64,000 nt of DNA. It comes from Tubulanus polymorphus (lineage: Eukaryota; Nemertea; Palaeonemertea; Tubulaniformes; Tubulanidae). Positions 37,617 through 49,800 of the stretch are shown here, in pieces. A program made the position numbers and the translations under genes. Each line of letters starts with the position of its first letter. Within the stretch, counting starts at the first letter, position 1. The stretch spans positions 13,683,951 to 13,747,950 of the forward strand of contig NC_134035.1 of the NCBI RefSeq assembly GCF_964204645.1, in the 5' to 3' direction. Under the pieces are notes generated by a model, which was given only the letters and a program-made list of their open reading frames with translations, was not told the origin of the DNA and ran no database searches.

Positions 37617-40320
37617 TAACTCAACAGGCAGGGGCTACACCCTTCTCCCTGTCACACCCCATACTCAACAGGCAGGGGGCTACACCCTTCTCCCTGTCAC
37701 ACCCCTTACTCTTATATCTCACCCCACACAATTCGTGTCACGCAACATTAACTGCTTTTAGCTTTCATTTCATGTTTTTATATTATGATTGAACAACATC
37801 CAGTTATACGTATTAATTCCTAACAGTTAATGTATCGTTAATTGGTATCGTATCAAATTTCTTGATATTTCACAGATCTAGTTTTTCCACACCCATATAG
37901 TTTAGGGATTAGATTTCAATTTCAGGCGACCCTCCTGTTGTCCATCGATTGTATTATATAATTCATTCCATTGTCGCTATTGGCGATGTGTCTTTTTGCT
38001 ATAAATTGCGCCTTTGTCAGGCGGAAAAATATTTGTGAAAAAATATTAGAATCAGTTTATTTAATTATTCTCGTTTCGTACGAGCAACGAATGCGTTTTA
38101 AATATCGTAAAATTAATTGAATCATTAAAAGTGATTTCTGCGTAAAATGTTGAAAAAATATTTAAGTGAAATGCAATCAAATATCAATGGTTAAGGTATC
38201 CGCCAAGTCGACACAATACTGAATTCGAATGACTATTCGTGAGCCTCAATTTTCATTTCTAATTCAATAGTCCAAATGCGTCCAAATTTTCTTTCCAAAT
38301 AGTCCAAATGTGTATTTCATATCCAAGTTATTTAGTGTAAATTATCATTAAGGTAATTCGTCAACATAATGACGTCTCAACTACGATTTCAACAGCGAGT
38401 TTGATAGATACAGCTGTATAGCTACTGTTATTGATATCAGATTTTGAAAATATCAAAAATTCATCAAGACTAGTCTTTTTGATAATATCAATATCATTAA
38501 AGCCGTTTTTTTATAATGAAAGAATGTTCATTTTATTATTAAGGATCCTTCCTCGATGAAGCGTCCGATACGACAAACAGCGGGTAACAGACGATCTTTA
38601 CTCAAATCCGGGATTAACAGAATAAAGACCTCGAGTACCCGTGAACAAATAATCCTATAATCCTAATCCTTATCGGGGCGCATAAGAAGGTTGGTATTGT
38701 GGTTTTTGTGTATCGGGGTGAACTGGTCCGTTGGGTCCAGGTATTGTAACACATCCCCGGAGACGTGTAGCTAAGGATGCGCGATGCCTTGTAAGTGATG
38801 TTGTTTGCGAGCTATAGACGACGTCACGCTGATATTGCTAGGATCCACGATCTGATTAACATGCTCAAATCACCATGAATTCAACTCGCCTGATTTGTCA
38901 CTTTATTGCGCGGAGAGAAATCCTTCAATTTGTATCACGCCTGATTTCTGAGAGACCGGCTTTACCTACAGACAGAACCGCGCGGAAAAAGTCTGGAAGA
39001 ATCTCCCGACCGCCCCCGGGCCTCGCGCTGTTCTACGCATCTCTTGATTTCTTTGTCAGGGGGGTGATGTACCAGTGATATCCCATGGCGATTCCTAGCA
39101 GGGATCTCTTGATGCCACGTGGTGTGAGCGACTTAAAGATTAAGACGTTTTAGAGAGACCCTCGCTTGCCGAGGGTGCTAACATAATCTCCGTAACAAAG
39201 GTGTAAATATACGGGTTTTCCGCATTAGAGTCTGCGCGCGCATTATGTGTTACCTGTCAATCATAATTGGATGCGGAATTTTTGATTTAAAACTAATTTA
39301 GACGCAAACATTGATGTGAATAAACACTATTTCTGTCTATGAAAATACATAAATACACAAAATTGTGTCAAGGAGCTTTGAATTCAATTTGTTCAAATCA
39401 AAAAATTTAATCCAATGAATAAGTTTCCAGTTTCTAGGCGCCATATTGTGGCGGTCCCTCGAGGTCCCCATTGTTGCGATTGTCACTCTTTTTTGACTTT
39501 TTTTTAGGATCGAATATCAATTTGCTTTGTAGTCCTTCGCTTGATAAACTTAATTTATACTTTTAACTCTATAACATTGAGTCGAAAAAACCCCAACTGT
39601 GGAACTGGACCCAGCATAGCCAGTAAAACAACATCGCCAACTGTGAGTTGGACCCATAGATCCACAAGCTTCACAATCGTGGTCTATCATATCATACCAT
39701 AAGACAGTTCCAATCGGCCTGAAGAACCAGGTTTGGTCATAGGCTGGGCATAAATCTAAGCCTTAGGCCCGGAGGGTTATTAAACCAATTGACTGTAACT
39801 TGTGCATGGACCCCCGGGTTAAAAGTTAAACTGCCCCGAATGGCTAGAAATTATTTCTAATTGTGAAATCGAATTGATAGAGAAAAAGACGATAAAAAAT
39901 CGACAGCAGGGAGTTGTAAATGTGTGAGAGGTGTGTGTAATACCAGGGGGTCGTCCTGGACACAATACTGGGTGTGTTTATATCAAACTACCACAAATAA
40001 TTCGTTTAATGTTCATCGAAGTCCGGAGTCAATATGGGCGTCGACGGCGCCTGTCCAGGACAACATCAGAAATCAATTCTGGTCAGAAATATATCATTGT
40101 CGAGATATAATTTGTAAGGATCGATATAATATCGGTACGCGCGCGTCAGGCGTTAGGAAAAAAACATGTTTATATAGATATAATGCTAACGATGTGGAAT
40201 TGGCCTCGGGTAGTGAGGACACCCGGTCAGGTTAGGATTGCCCTTCGAGGCAGGGAATCGCTGGACCCAGAGGCATCTTTAGGTCGTTTAGGACAATCGC
40301 TTAACTGAATATGAGAAAAT
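37617..40320. other. No gene seen
   Basis: It starts with two copies of a 43-bp repeat (AACAGGCAGGGGCTACACCC). The rest is AT-rich unique sequence. ACTGTGGAACTGG occurs singly near 39595. Confidence 0.5.
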
Positions 40321-40329
40321 ACATTCTAA

Positions 40330-40665
40330 GCAAATGTGGAATTGGAGCTGGAGTCAAATTAAATCCACACAACTGTGGAACTGGATTCAGAGTCAAACTA
40401 AACCCACACAACTGTGGAACTGGATTCAGAGTCAAACTAAACCCACACAACTGTGGAACTGGATTCAGAGTCAAACTAAACCCACACAACTGTGGAACTG
40501 GATTCAGAGTCAAACTAAACCCACACAACTGTGGAACTGGATTCAGAGTCAAACTAGACCCACACAACTGTGGAACTGGATTCAGAGTCAAACTAAACCT
40601 AAACAATGTGGAACTGGAGCTAGAGTCAAAATTAAACCCACACAACTGTGGAACTGAATCCACCC
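40330..40665. repeat. ACTGTGGAACTGG minisatellite, main array
   Basis: Nine or so 36-bp units of CACACAACTGTGGAACTGG followed by ATTCAGAGTCAAACTAAACC. The unit length keeps frames open on both strands, giving false proteins. Smaller arrays with the same core lie at 10136-10262, 16335-16452, 25848-25922, 50235-50410 and 55365-55468. Confidence 0.9.
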
Positions 40666-41239
40666 CTACAGTTACAGCTATTGCGCCATGTATTCTGCTC
40701 AGGTGGAAGCGAGGTGACACTCTTACAAGACAAGTTAAGCCGATTTGGTGATCAGCAGCGCAGAAAATATTCCTTCAAAATAATCATTTCAGCGCGGCTT
40801 CTAAAGAATCCGTATCGAAGAGAAGGTATAGAAGGCGGTGTGCGCGCGCAGGATGCGCGGTGTCGAGTATAGGACAGGAACTGACGAACCGGAAGTGATG
40901 AGTACCGAAAGCTAGCAAATGAATCTCTGACGATATCAATCTGTGCAGAAATAATGCTTTAATGCAATTGTGATTATGATTAGCCGCTCACTGCCGAAAG
41001 GCCAACAACAAATTACTGTAGGTTTGGACAACCTCGCGACGACGTTGATGATATCGCTTTCTTCATTTGGTTCTTCTTAACGACCATATTACGCATTCAT
41101 TGGGATGCTGCTGATGCTGCTGCTGCTGCCGATGCTGCTGATGCTGCTGCTGTAGGGATGATACGAGAGATACGGCTGAGACCGACAGAATCACGTTGAT
41201 ACGATGTGACATGTGATGATGAGGCAACTTGTCAGTAAT

Positions 41240-41430
41240 TGGGTTCATCCCTTCATCAAGGGAGGTCGGAACACCAACAGGGAGGTCGGAGTCCCAGTTG
41301 GCAGGTGAGGGCACCAACAGGGAGGTGATGGCACGAGCAGGGAGGTCGGAGCCCCAACCGGGAGGTCGGGACACCAACAGAGAGGTGAGGGCACCAACAG
41401 AGAGGTTGAGGGAACCAGCAGGGAGGTCTT
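41240..41430. repeat. Short minisatellite, about 20-bp units
   Basis: GGGAGGTCGGAGCACCAACA repeats with variation about nine times. Confidence 0.8.
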
Positions 41431-42360
41431 GTTTGGAAGACTCTTTTTTTCTCAATTTTTTTCTAAAATTTTGCCCGAAACACACAAATCTGTAAGCTGT
41501 TAATTCAGCCCGAAAGCCAAACTGGAACAGATTTGTATCTACAGGATTTGGGTGTATAACCCTGAGAGGAGAGTATCAGAAAACCCCCCGCAGCACCGGC
41601 GAAAATACGATATCTCTCTAGGGAAACCAGAGAATAATTTCTGGAATCTAATTTCGCAAACACTCGACATTAATAGAGTAATAATAACGATTGAGGAGTG
41701 CGTGGTGCGTGGTGCATGGTGCGTGGTGCGTTGTGCGTGGTGGTCAGTGTTTTAAAGAGTGAAGAGAGTCGCGGATAGATATAGAGGGGGGTGAGAGGAG
41801 GAGGGAGGATTTTGTGTTGTATTAGGGTTTGATTTTATGGATAATTTAACCTGATAATTATACTCAACGATACACTGTTTGAAGATACCGACAAGTCCAT
41901 ATGTCACACACACACACACAGCAGATACCTCGGGATCGTGTACACGGGGAGGATACCCCTACAGGCGCTGTGTACCCGCCGCGGACACGCTCCGGTAAGT
42001 TTCACGGACCGATTTAACAATCGATGAGATCTGGGGGGAAGACGAAATAACGTTTCTTCCAAAAAAAAACTTGTGTATTTTCTGGCAATTGCCAGACACA
42101 GCGCCCCACGGGACCAATAGAATATACCCGCGTCTTAAAGGTACGCAGGAGACAGGGAGAGTGAGAGTGCCGTGACTCCGGCAGCTGCTGAGTAAACAAA
42201 TATAGGAAAATAAAGAAGATATCCATAAATACAGCAGGATTCTGTAGCAACCAGGTTAGGCCTACAGGGCCTGTTACTGGAAAGTTGGTCTGAATATGAG
42301 TTCCATAAACAAAATAACTGTCTATGATTATATTATGAAAATAAACTAAAAGAATAGTAA

Positions 42361-42560
42361 CGTTTAGACTCAATTCTATGAGGCATTTTCAGAAACTAAG
42401 AGACTAGTGACGTTTAGACTCAATTCTATGAACCATTTTCAAAAACTAAGAGAGTAGTGACGTTTAGACTCAATTCTATGAGACATTTTCAAAAACTAAG
42501 GGAGTAGTGTCGTTTAGACTAAATTCTGCCATTTTCAAAACAAAGAGAGTAGTTACGTTT
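42361..42560. repeat. 50-bp minisatellite, four units
   Basis: CGTTTAGACTCAATTCTATG followed by CATTTTCAAAAACTAAGAGA repeats with a 50-bp period; the last unit is decayed. Confidence 0.85.
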
Positions 42561-42599
42561 ATACTCTCTTAAGAATTATGAGGTTTGCTACGGTCCTAG

Positions 42600-43634
42600 G
42601 CTCAGTGGAACTGTGGAACAGTGGAACTGGGTCATCTAGAAATCATTCCACATTATATTCTAGACCGGACATGGGCAACTGATTTCACAAAAGCTCTCTA
42701 ACTAACTAACACTCACAGAACTGCTTTCAATGCGAGCTAATTACTAAATAAAATCAATAACTGTTAATAACCGCCGGTAATTAAAGGTCGCTCGGTGTTA
42801 TAATTAATAATCAGATTCTGTATGAGTGAACTCGAGGCTTGAATTAATTCCCAGTCTCGGTATGAAAGCGAGTGAAGCTAATTTGATATGAACTGCGCCG
42901 ATACTCGTTCATTATTGCTATATTAAGGAAGTTCTGCGAGTTCCGTCGCCTACTTTTTACTCAATCATTAGAATCTCTCCCTCTCTCTCTCTGTCGTGGT
43001 ACGGGCGTTTTTTTCTGTGTTGTATGTGTGGTTATTTCACGCGTGAAAGACCCGACTCAATCGAGTCAGAGACCCTTTGAAGTATAGACCGTACACTTGA
43101 TATCGGTGCGCGCGACGATAAGACGCCGCCGCACCCCGAGTTAGTTAGTTAATCAAATATATCGAATCGGTAACTCGTTTCAGCTAACAGTTCATCCACT
43201 CTAAAACTGGTTTACCCCGAGCAAACCGGTTTAACCTGAACGCTTGATTCGGTTTACAGTTTAAAAGTTTGAAAACTTGCGGTAGATAATCGAATGCATC
43301 ACCCTAACATATTATAGGAGTTGGCATTATTGAAATTATCTCAGTAAAAGACAAACGAAGTTTCTTAGTTTGTCTGATCAGTTCGGTGACTGGGGACCAG
43401 TCAGCTGTGTGGTGACTGGGGACCAGTCAGCTGTGTGGAGCTCTTTTTCACTTACAGACTCGCTGTCACTTAGCGAAAAAATAAAATCGAAAGAAATATA
43501 TATCATTTCAATAGCGTAGCGATGAATTTTCAACCGGTCAAAGATATGTCAACCAAAAAGATACTTAAGTTTTGGCCAGGCCAAAATGAAAAGCCAGGAC
43601 GTCAACCACGCGGCTAACGCGTCCTTAACGGCTG
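42600..43634. other. No gene seen
   Basis: Unique sequence with one ACTGTGGAACAGTGGAACTGG relic near 42607 and a twofold GGGGACCAGTCAGCTGTGTG repeat at about 43390-43440 that resembles the flank of the tRNA-headed element. Confidence 0.5.
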
Positions 43635-43870
43635 GTACCCTAACCCTAGTTCCACCATAACCCTAACCCTAGCTAGATCGTAACCCTAACCCTAGCAGGA
43701 CTCGAACCAGTGACCCCTGGCATGCCAGCTGAGCATGCTAACCACTAGACCATAGACCTGTAGTGACTGTGCTAGTTTGTAAGTTTGGCTGGTCAGTGTG
43801 GTGACCGGTGGTCAGTCGGGTGTGGCGACTGGTCACCAGTCAAGTGTGCGGTGACTCTATATTCACCAAC
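43635..43870 (-). mobile_element. tRNA-derived SINE-like element with telomere-like body (copy 2)
   Basis: The minus strand carries the A-box-like TGGTCTAGTGGTTAGCATGC and a perfect B box, GGTTCGAGTCC, followed by CTAGGGTTAGGGTTACGATC-like repeats. It shares both the tRNA head and the flanking GACTGGTCACC-type repeats with the copy at 5455-5700. Confidence 0.62.
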
Positions 43871-44057
43871 TTTCATTTTTGATTTGACCAACCGTCCAAA
43901 CCTTATCTGTACTTATTTAGGATTTCAGAATCAGATCCACGTTTCGTTTCCTCGGCAGTTTGTAAACCGGGCACACAACAAATAAGTAGAAATCAAATCA
44001 AGTGAAATAAATAAGAAAGAAATCAAGATCAAAGAACAATCAGTGTTGTTTTATTAC

Positions 44058-44059
<2 letters not shown>

Positions 44060-44095
<36 letters not shown>

Positions 44096-44152
44096 TGCAG
44101 CAGCAACAGCAGCATCAGCAGCAGCAGCAGCAGATGCTGCAGCAGCAGTAGC
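44060..44152. repeat. CAG microsatellite
   Basis: (CAG)n, interrupted by ATG and CAA, over 90 bp. Other CAG/CTG runs lie near 17838, 23790, 27226, 32390, 32520 and 41105. Confidence 0.95.
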
Positions 44153-44790
44153 CGTGAATTAAAGACACTGTAGTACCAACCGGAACTATCCCCGTTCCGT
44201 TCGGCAGCTCCTGTCGTCTGTCATCAACCTTCGCGCGCGTGTTTTATTGAAAACTAAACAAAATGTGATTTAGATTATGAAAACGATCTTTTCTTTATTT
44301 TCTATTTACAAATGAATCTCTCCGGCTCTCTCTCTCTCGATCTACCATGTATCATATGGGATATTGTATCTGTTATGAGTATTATCTGGTGTCTATTGTC
44401 AGCAGACGTACGTGCATCCGGCGCGGCTGGAGCTGGTCGTGTTGGTACGTGCGCCATTCATTCAAACTAAAATAAAAAGAATCTCTTCTCTCTCGACTCA
44501 TCGTTTATTTCAAATGACGTGATTTAAACGATATGGCGCCATAAGGTACAACGTCGATTGGTAATCGAACAGACTGTATTGACGGGTGGTGGGGTAGGTA
44601 AAGGAGAGAGGGGCTAGGGGAGGGAGGGGGGTTCATGCTTTCATCGACCATCGGGTTTCGGTTCTCTGTTTGGGCCTCTGTTTTCTGAGGCAGAATGAAA
44701 TCTATTCGAATAACAGCGCCTTATACTCAGACATGGCCTACTGGGACTTTTGACTTACTTGATCAAAAACGAAATCATTTTTACTTTTTA

Positions 44791-45075
44791 GTGGAGAGAG
44801 GAGAGAGGAGAGAGAGAGGAGAGAGGAGAGAGGAGAGAGAGAGGAGAGAGGAGAGAGGAGAGGGAGAGGGAGAGGGAGAGGGAGAGAAAGCGAGGAGAGG
44901 GGAGGGAGAGGAGAGAGAGAGGAGAGCGGGAGAGGAGATAGGGAGGGGGAGAAAGAGGAGAGCAGAGAGGGAGGGGGAGAGAGAGAGAGGAGAGAAGAGC
45001 GGGAAAGGGAGGGGAGAGAGAGGAGAGGAGAGCGGGAGAGGGAGGGAGGGGGAGAGAGAGAGGAGGGGAGAGGTT
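44791..45075. repeat. GA-rich low-complexity tract
   Basis: GAGAGGAGAGAGGAGA type units merging into GAGGGA units; polypurine on the plus strand. Confidence 0.9.
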
Positions 45076-45443
45076 TGAATTGAAAGCTGTCGCTGATTTG
45101 TTTTTTTTTTCTATTTCAGTATGAAGATGAGTGACTTCCTGTGAACACGTGGTGTCACACAAGCTGTTACAATTCTCACTTCACTACAGTCAATCAGTGT
45201 CTATTGCTAATAATTACTAATTGAACTATAACGCACAGATTTTTCAAACACGCGCGTCTATTAATTCTCGACTGTAATTATCGAGGTAAATGATACTATA
45301 ATAATATTGCTTGTACGGGATTGTAGCCGTTATAGATCAACCACCAGCAGGGTCCAATTTTACAAAATAGACTTAATTCTTAAATCCAGCTCTCAACAGA
45401 GTGTACATAGTATGCGATAAGTGGATGGTCGACAACGTGTACA

Positions 45444-45662
45444 GGGGTGTCCCGGGTTCAAACCCGGTAACTGATTTAGAGTGGTCCTGATGCTGAATAG
45501 GGGATGTTGAGGGGTGTCCCGGGTTCGAACCCAGTAATTACTGATACTGATTCAGAGTCGTTCTGATGCTGATGTACAGGGGTGTCGGGTTCGAACCCAG
45601 TAATTACTGATACTGATTCAGAGTGGTACTGATGCTGAATTGAGGATGTACAGGGGCGTCGG
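45444..45662. repeat. Minisatellite carrying tRNA B-box-like sequence
   Basis: Three units of about 67 bp include GGGTGTCCCGGGTTCGAACC and TACTGATTCAGAGTGGTACT. GGGTTCGAACCC resembles a tRNA B box with its T-arm pairing. A related single motif lies near 45825-45850. Confidence 0.7.
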
Positions 45663-46176
45663 GACATAGCGATACCGGTACATGGATTGATATGTTCGCC
45701 ATCTATTGGAATTGTGCTGAACTATCACATATCTCGTTTTTTCAATAGCGAAGATTTGCGAGGTGCTAAATATCACATTCGCCATCTATCGGACACGAAG
45801 GAATTTAAATGTCAATATACATGATGTCCCGGGCTCGAACCAGTTATCCACGTCAATAACAGGACGCCTGTTTTCCCGCGAGAAACAGAAATAATAAAAC
45901 CTGAACACAATCTTAATACTGACACCTTTTTATTTTATAATATAACTTTTGTTATTATAAATCAATATTCACTAGAAGATTGAAAAAACGACGATATATC
46001 TAATACTTTTAATATAAAAACATTGATAAAAGAAAATCTTTTTTATAACAATAAAATTAAAAAGAAAAAACCCACCTTATTGAAATCCATTCACCTAATT
46101 ATTGATTATAAAGAATACACATGTATGATTGATATGGAGCTGTGGTATGGAACAGTCACTTGAAAGCAGTCACTAT

Positions 46177-46410
46177 CTGCTGCAGCCTGTAACCTGCAGC
46201 CCTTCAGACAATCTGCAGCCTGGAACCTGCAGCCCTTCAGACAATCTGCAGCCTGTAACCTGCACCCCTACAGACAATCTGCAGCCTGTAACCTGCACCC
46301 CTACAGACAATCTGCAGCCTGTAACCTGCAGCCCTTCAGACAATCTGCAGCCTGTAACCTGCACCCCTACAGACACTCTACAGCCTGTAACCTGCAGCCT
46401 TTCAAGCAGC
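46177..46410. repeat. 33-bp minisatellite, seven units
   Basis: Units of CTGCAGCCTGTAACCTGCA and CCCCTACAGACAAT repeat downstream of the BBS12-like gene. They keep open frames on both strands, which I treat as an artefact. Confidence 0.9.
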
Positions 46411-46565
46411 ACCCATGATGTATGGAATGTTTTACTTTGGCCGGAATTGATTGACATTTCTAAAGGAATGACATGTGACAATTTACTAGTATTCAATAAG
46501 TTAGTAGAAACCGGGAAAACTAAACCCACAATAAAACAATGATTCAAAACAATCGCAATTTTATC

Positions 46566-46860
46566 TACAGATCCACAGTAGACTACGATCTCTTGTCTCT
46601 GATCTACAGTAGACTACGATCTCTTGTCTCTGATCTACAGTAGACTACATGCTCTTGCCTCAGTGTTGGGACAAATAGATATTCACAGCAAGGCAGCAAA
46701 TGAATTCAGGGACAGTTACAGTAATTCTCTTTGAATAACTATCTACCTTGTAATTAGTTACAGTAATCTTCCTAGAATAATAATCTAACTTGTAATTAAT
46801 TACAGTAATTTTCATTGACTAATAATCTTTGATGTAATAAATTACAGTAATTTCAATTTA
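46566..46860. repeat. Two short tandem repeats at the BBS12-like 3' end
   Basis: ATCTACAGTAGACTACGATC repeats three times (46566-46660), then TTACAGTAAT with TAATAATCTAACTTGTAATT repeats three times (about 46705-46860). The second reaches the last codons and the stop codon of the gene. Confidence 0.7.
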
Positions 46861-49800
46861 TAATCCTCGATACCCGTTATGATTTCTATATCAGTATAAA
46901 TCAACGTAGTCACAGCGTTCGCCGCCGTTCTCCAAACTGCTGCCTTTGTTACCGCGTCGTCATAGGTAACGACGATACCTCGTCCACCGATCAGATCGTC
47001 CGAAGTCGCCGACTGATTTTCGGAATTCTGGCGGATTTTCTCGATGAATTCGTTAAACACTTCAATCATCATCTCGAACACAAGTGTACGATTCGATATC
47101 TCACAATTATCTGAAATATATCAAAAAAGAAAAATGTTCAAAATACACATGTGACCTTCACCTTAAAACAATCCACTTGATGTTTTGAAATCGGCCTATT
47201 TCATAATGGACGAAGCCATCTTGGATTTTGATTAAAACAGCCATTAGCTTGGATATTGAATTTGACGGAATAATCAAAATACAAAATGGCTGCTTACTCA
47301 AAATACAAAATGGCCACTCAAGGAAAATACAAGATGGCTGCTTTGTAGATGTGTTATTCATACCGATAAGTTGTTTCAGTATTTGTATCGAGTGTTGTTC
47401 AGTCGACCCCGCTCCGGGTAAAACCACTCCTCGCTCTATTGCATACTGTAGTCTATACGCGCAGTGTAGAAACTGTTCCTCTTTATGTCTCAAGAGGGCG
47501 CTAGCTGGATGACAACTAACCGCCGTCTGGAAATAGAACAATGACAACAGTTAATGTAAGACAAGGTTTTTACTAATCAGCGAATTCAAAATTCCCCTCG
47601 ACAGATATCCTCAATGAGGGCTGTTTCTTATCAAGAGGTTCCTCGCGCCACTCGTCACCAGCAAGAACAACAAGACACCAAAAACTCAAATTCCCTCAGA
47701 TTATTTTCAAGAAACGAGTCGGAAATCTCTGATTTGCCTGATCTGTAAGAATATTGAAGGTGTGAATCTATTTACCCAGGTTGGATGTCCACAGTCTACG
47801 ATTATGTATGGAAGAAGAGAATCAGAATCCATCCAATCAGCTCGCCAAACTGATAACTTTATTCCACTCGCTACATTATACTACAATAGATAAAGTTACA
47901 ATGTAACATGAACTAGTTACAGTGCCCCAGTTACAATGTATCATGAACTAGTTACAGTGCCCCAGTTACAATGTATCATGAACTAGTTACAGTGCCCCAG
48001 TTACAATGTTTTTGTCCAGATTCTTTTTACGTAAAGGTACACACTGATAAAAGCAATTACTTAATAAGCAATTTAAAAAGCTTGTGCTGCATAGTTTCCC
48101 GACAGCTGAACATGTATATGGTATGGAAAGGAGATATATAGTTAAGAGACCGAAGTATTTTGCCAAACACATTTCCAGAATTTTTCGCACATTTTCATGG
48201 TTTTTCACAGATTTTCATAAATTTTTCACATTTTGCGCATTTTGAAGCAGAAATCAATTTTTCACAGATTTTCAACACATTTTCCACACCAATCCGTGTG
48301 AACCGTGGGCCTGTAATGATAAGACGTTGCACGCTTACCTTGTTAACGTCGCGTATATAAGTGGTAAGTTCAGTTTTAGTAGCCGTTGAAATCGTACGTA
48401 ACACTTTATACGGCACGTGATGAATGACGGCAATCGCAAAGTTTTTAGAATTCAGCGTCAGCAATAAATTCAAATCTACTTCGCCTTGAACTAAAACGGC
48501 TTTTACATTCAACTAGAAAATATACAATACACTCAGGTATTAAAACAAGCTTATTTCATTTAAAAGGCATCGAGAAATTTGAGCAAACTACTTATAAACC
48601 GAGTAGAATTGAGAGTGATATCTGAGTTGGATGGTACAGTAGACTCGGCTCAAGTCTGATCTTATGACTTGACAGTGATATCTGAGTTGGATGGTACAGT
48701 AGACTCCGCTCAAGTCGGATCGTTTGACTTGAAAGTGATATCTGAGTTCATACAGTTGACTCGAGTAGACTCAAGTCGGATCTTTTGACTTGAGAGTGAT
48801 ATCTGAGTTGGATGTTACAGTAGACTCCGCTCAAGTTTGATCTTTTGACTTGAGAGCGATATCTGAGTTGGATGTTACAGTAGACTCCGCTCAAGTTTGA
48901 TCTTTTGACTTGAGAGTGATATCTGAGTTGGATGGTACAGTAGACTCCGCTCAACTTTGATCTTATGACTTGACAGTGATATCTGAGTTGGATGGTACAG
49001 TAGACTCCGCTCAAGTCTGATCTTTTGACTTGAGAGTGATATCTGAGTTGGATGATACAGTAGACTGCGCTCAAGTCTGATCTTTATGACTTGAGAGTGA
49101 TATCTGAGTTGGATGATACAGTAGACTCCGCTCAAGTCTGATCTTTTGACTCGAGAGTGATATCTGAGTTGGATGGTACAGTAGACTCCGCTCAAGTCTG
49201 ATCTTTTGACTCGAGAGCGATATCTGAGTTGGATGGTACAGTAGACTCCGCTCAAGTCTGATCTTTTGACTTGACAGTGGTATCTGAGTTGGATGATACA
49301 GTAGACTCCGCTCAAGTCTGATCTTTTGACTCGAGAGCGATATCTGAGTTGGATGGTACAGTAGACTCCGCTCAAGTCAGATCTTTTGACTTGAGAGTGA
49401 TATCTGAGTTGGATGGTACAGTAGACTCCGCTCAAGTCTGATCTTTTGACTCGAGAGCGATATCTGAGTTGGATGATACAGTAGACTCCACTCAAGTCTG
49501 ATCTTTTGACTCGAGAGCGATATCTGAGTTGGATGGTACAGTAGACTCCGCTCAAGTCTGATCTTTTGACTCGAGAGTGATATCTGAGTTGGATGGTACA
49601 GTAGACTCCGCTCAAGTCTGATCTTTTGACTCGAGAGTGATATCTGAGTTGGATGATACAGTAGACTCCGCTCAAGTCTGATCTTTTGACTCGAAAGCGA
49701 TATCTGAGTTGGATGGTACAGTAGACTCCGCTCAAGTCTGATCTTTTAACTTGAGAGTGATATCTGAGTTGGATGGTACAGTAGACTCCGCTCAAGTCTG

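Noticed and set aside
40301-40751. Long open frames on both strands at 40.3-40.75 kb
   Set aside because: Products of a 36-bp tandem repeat without stops; no acceptor, donor or unique sequence supports coding.
46129-46547. Frames of 137 and 124 codons on opposite strands
   Set aside because: Both come from the 33-bp minisatellite just downstream of the BBS12-like gene.
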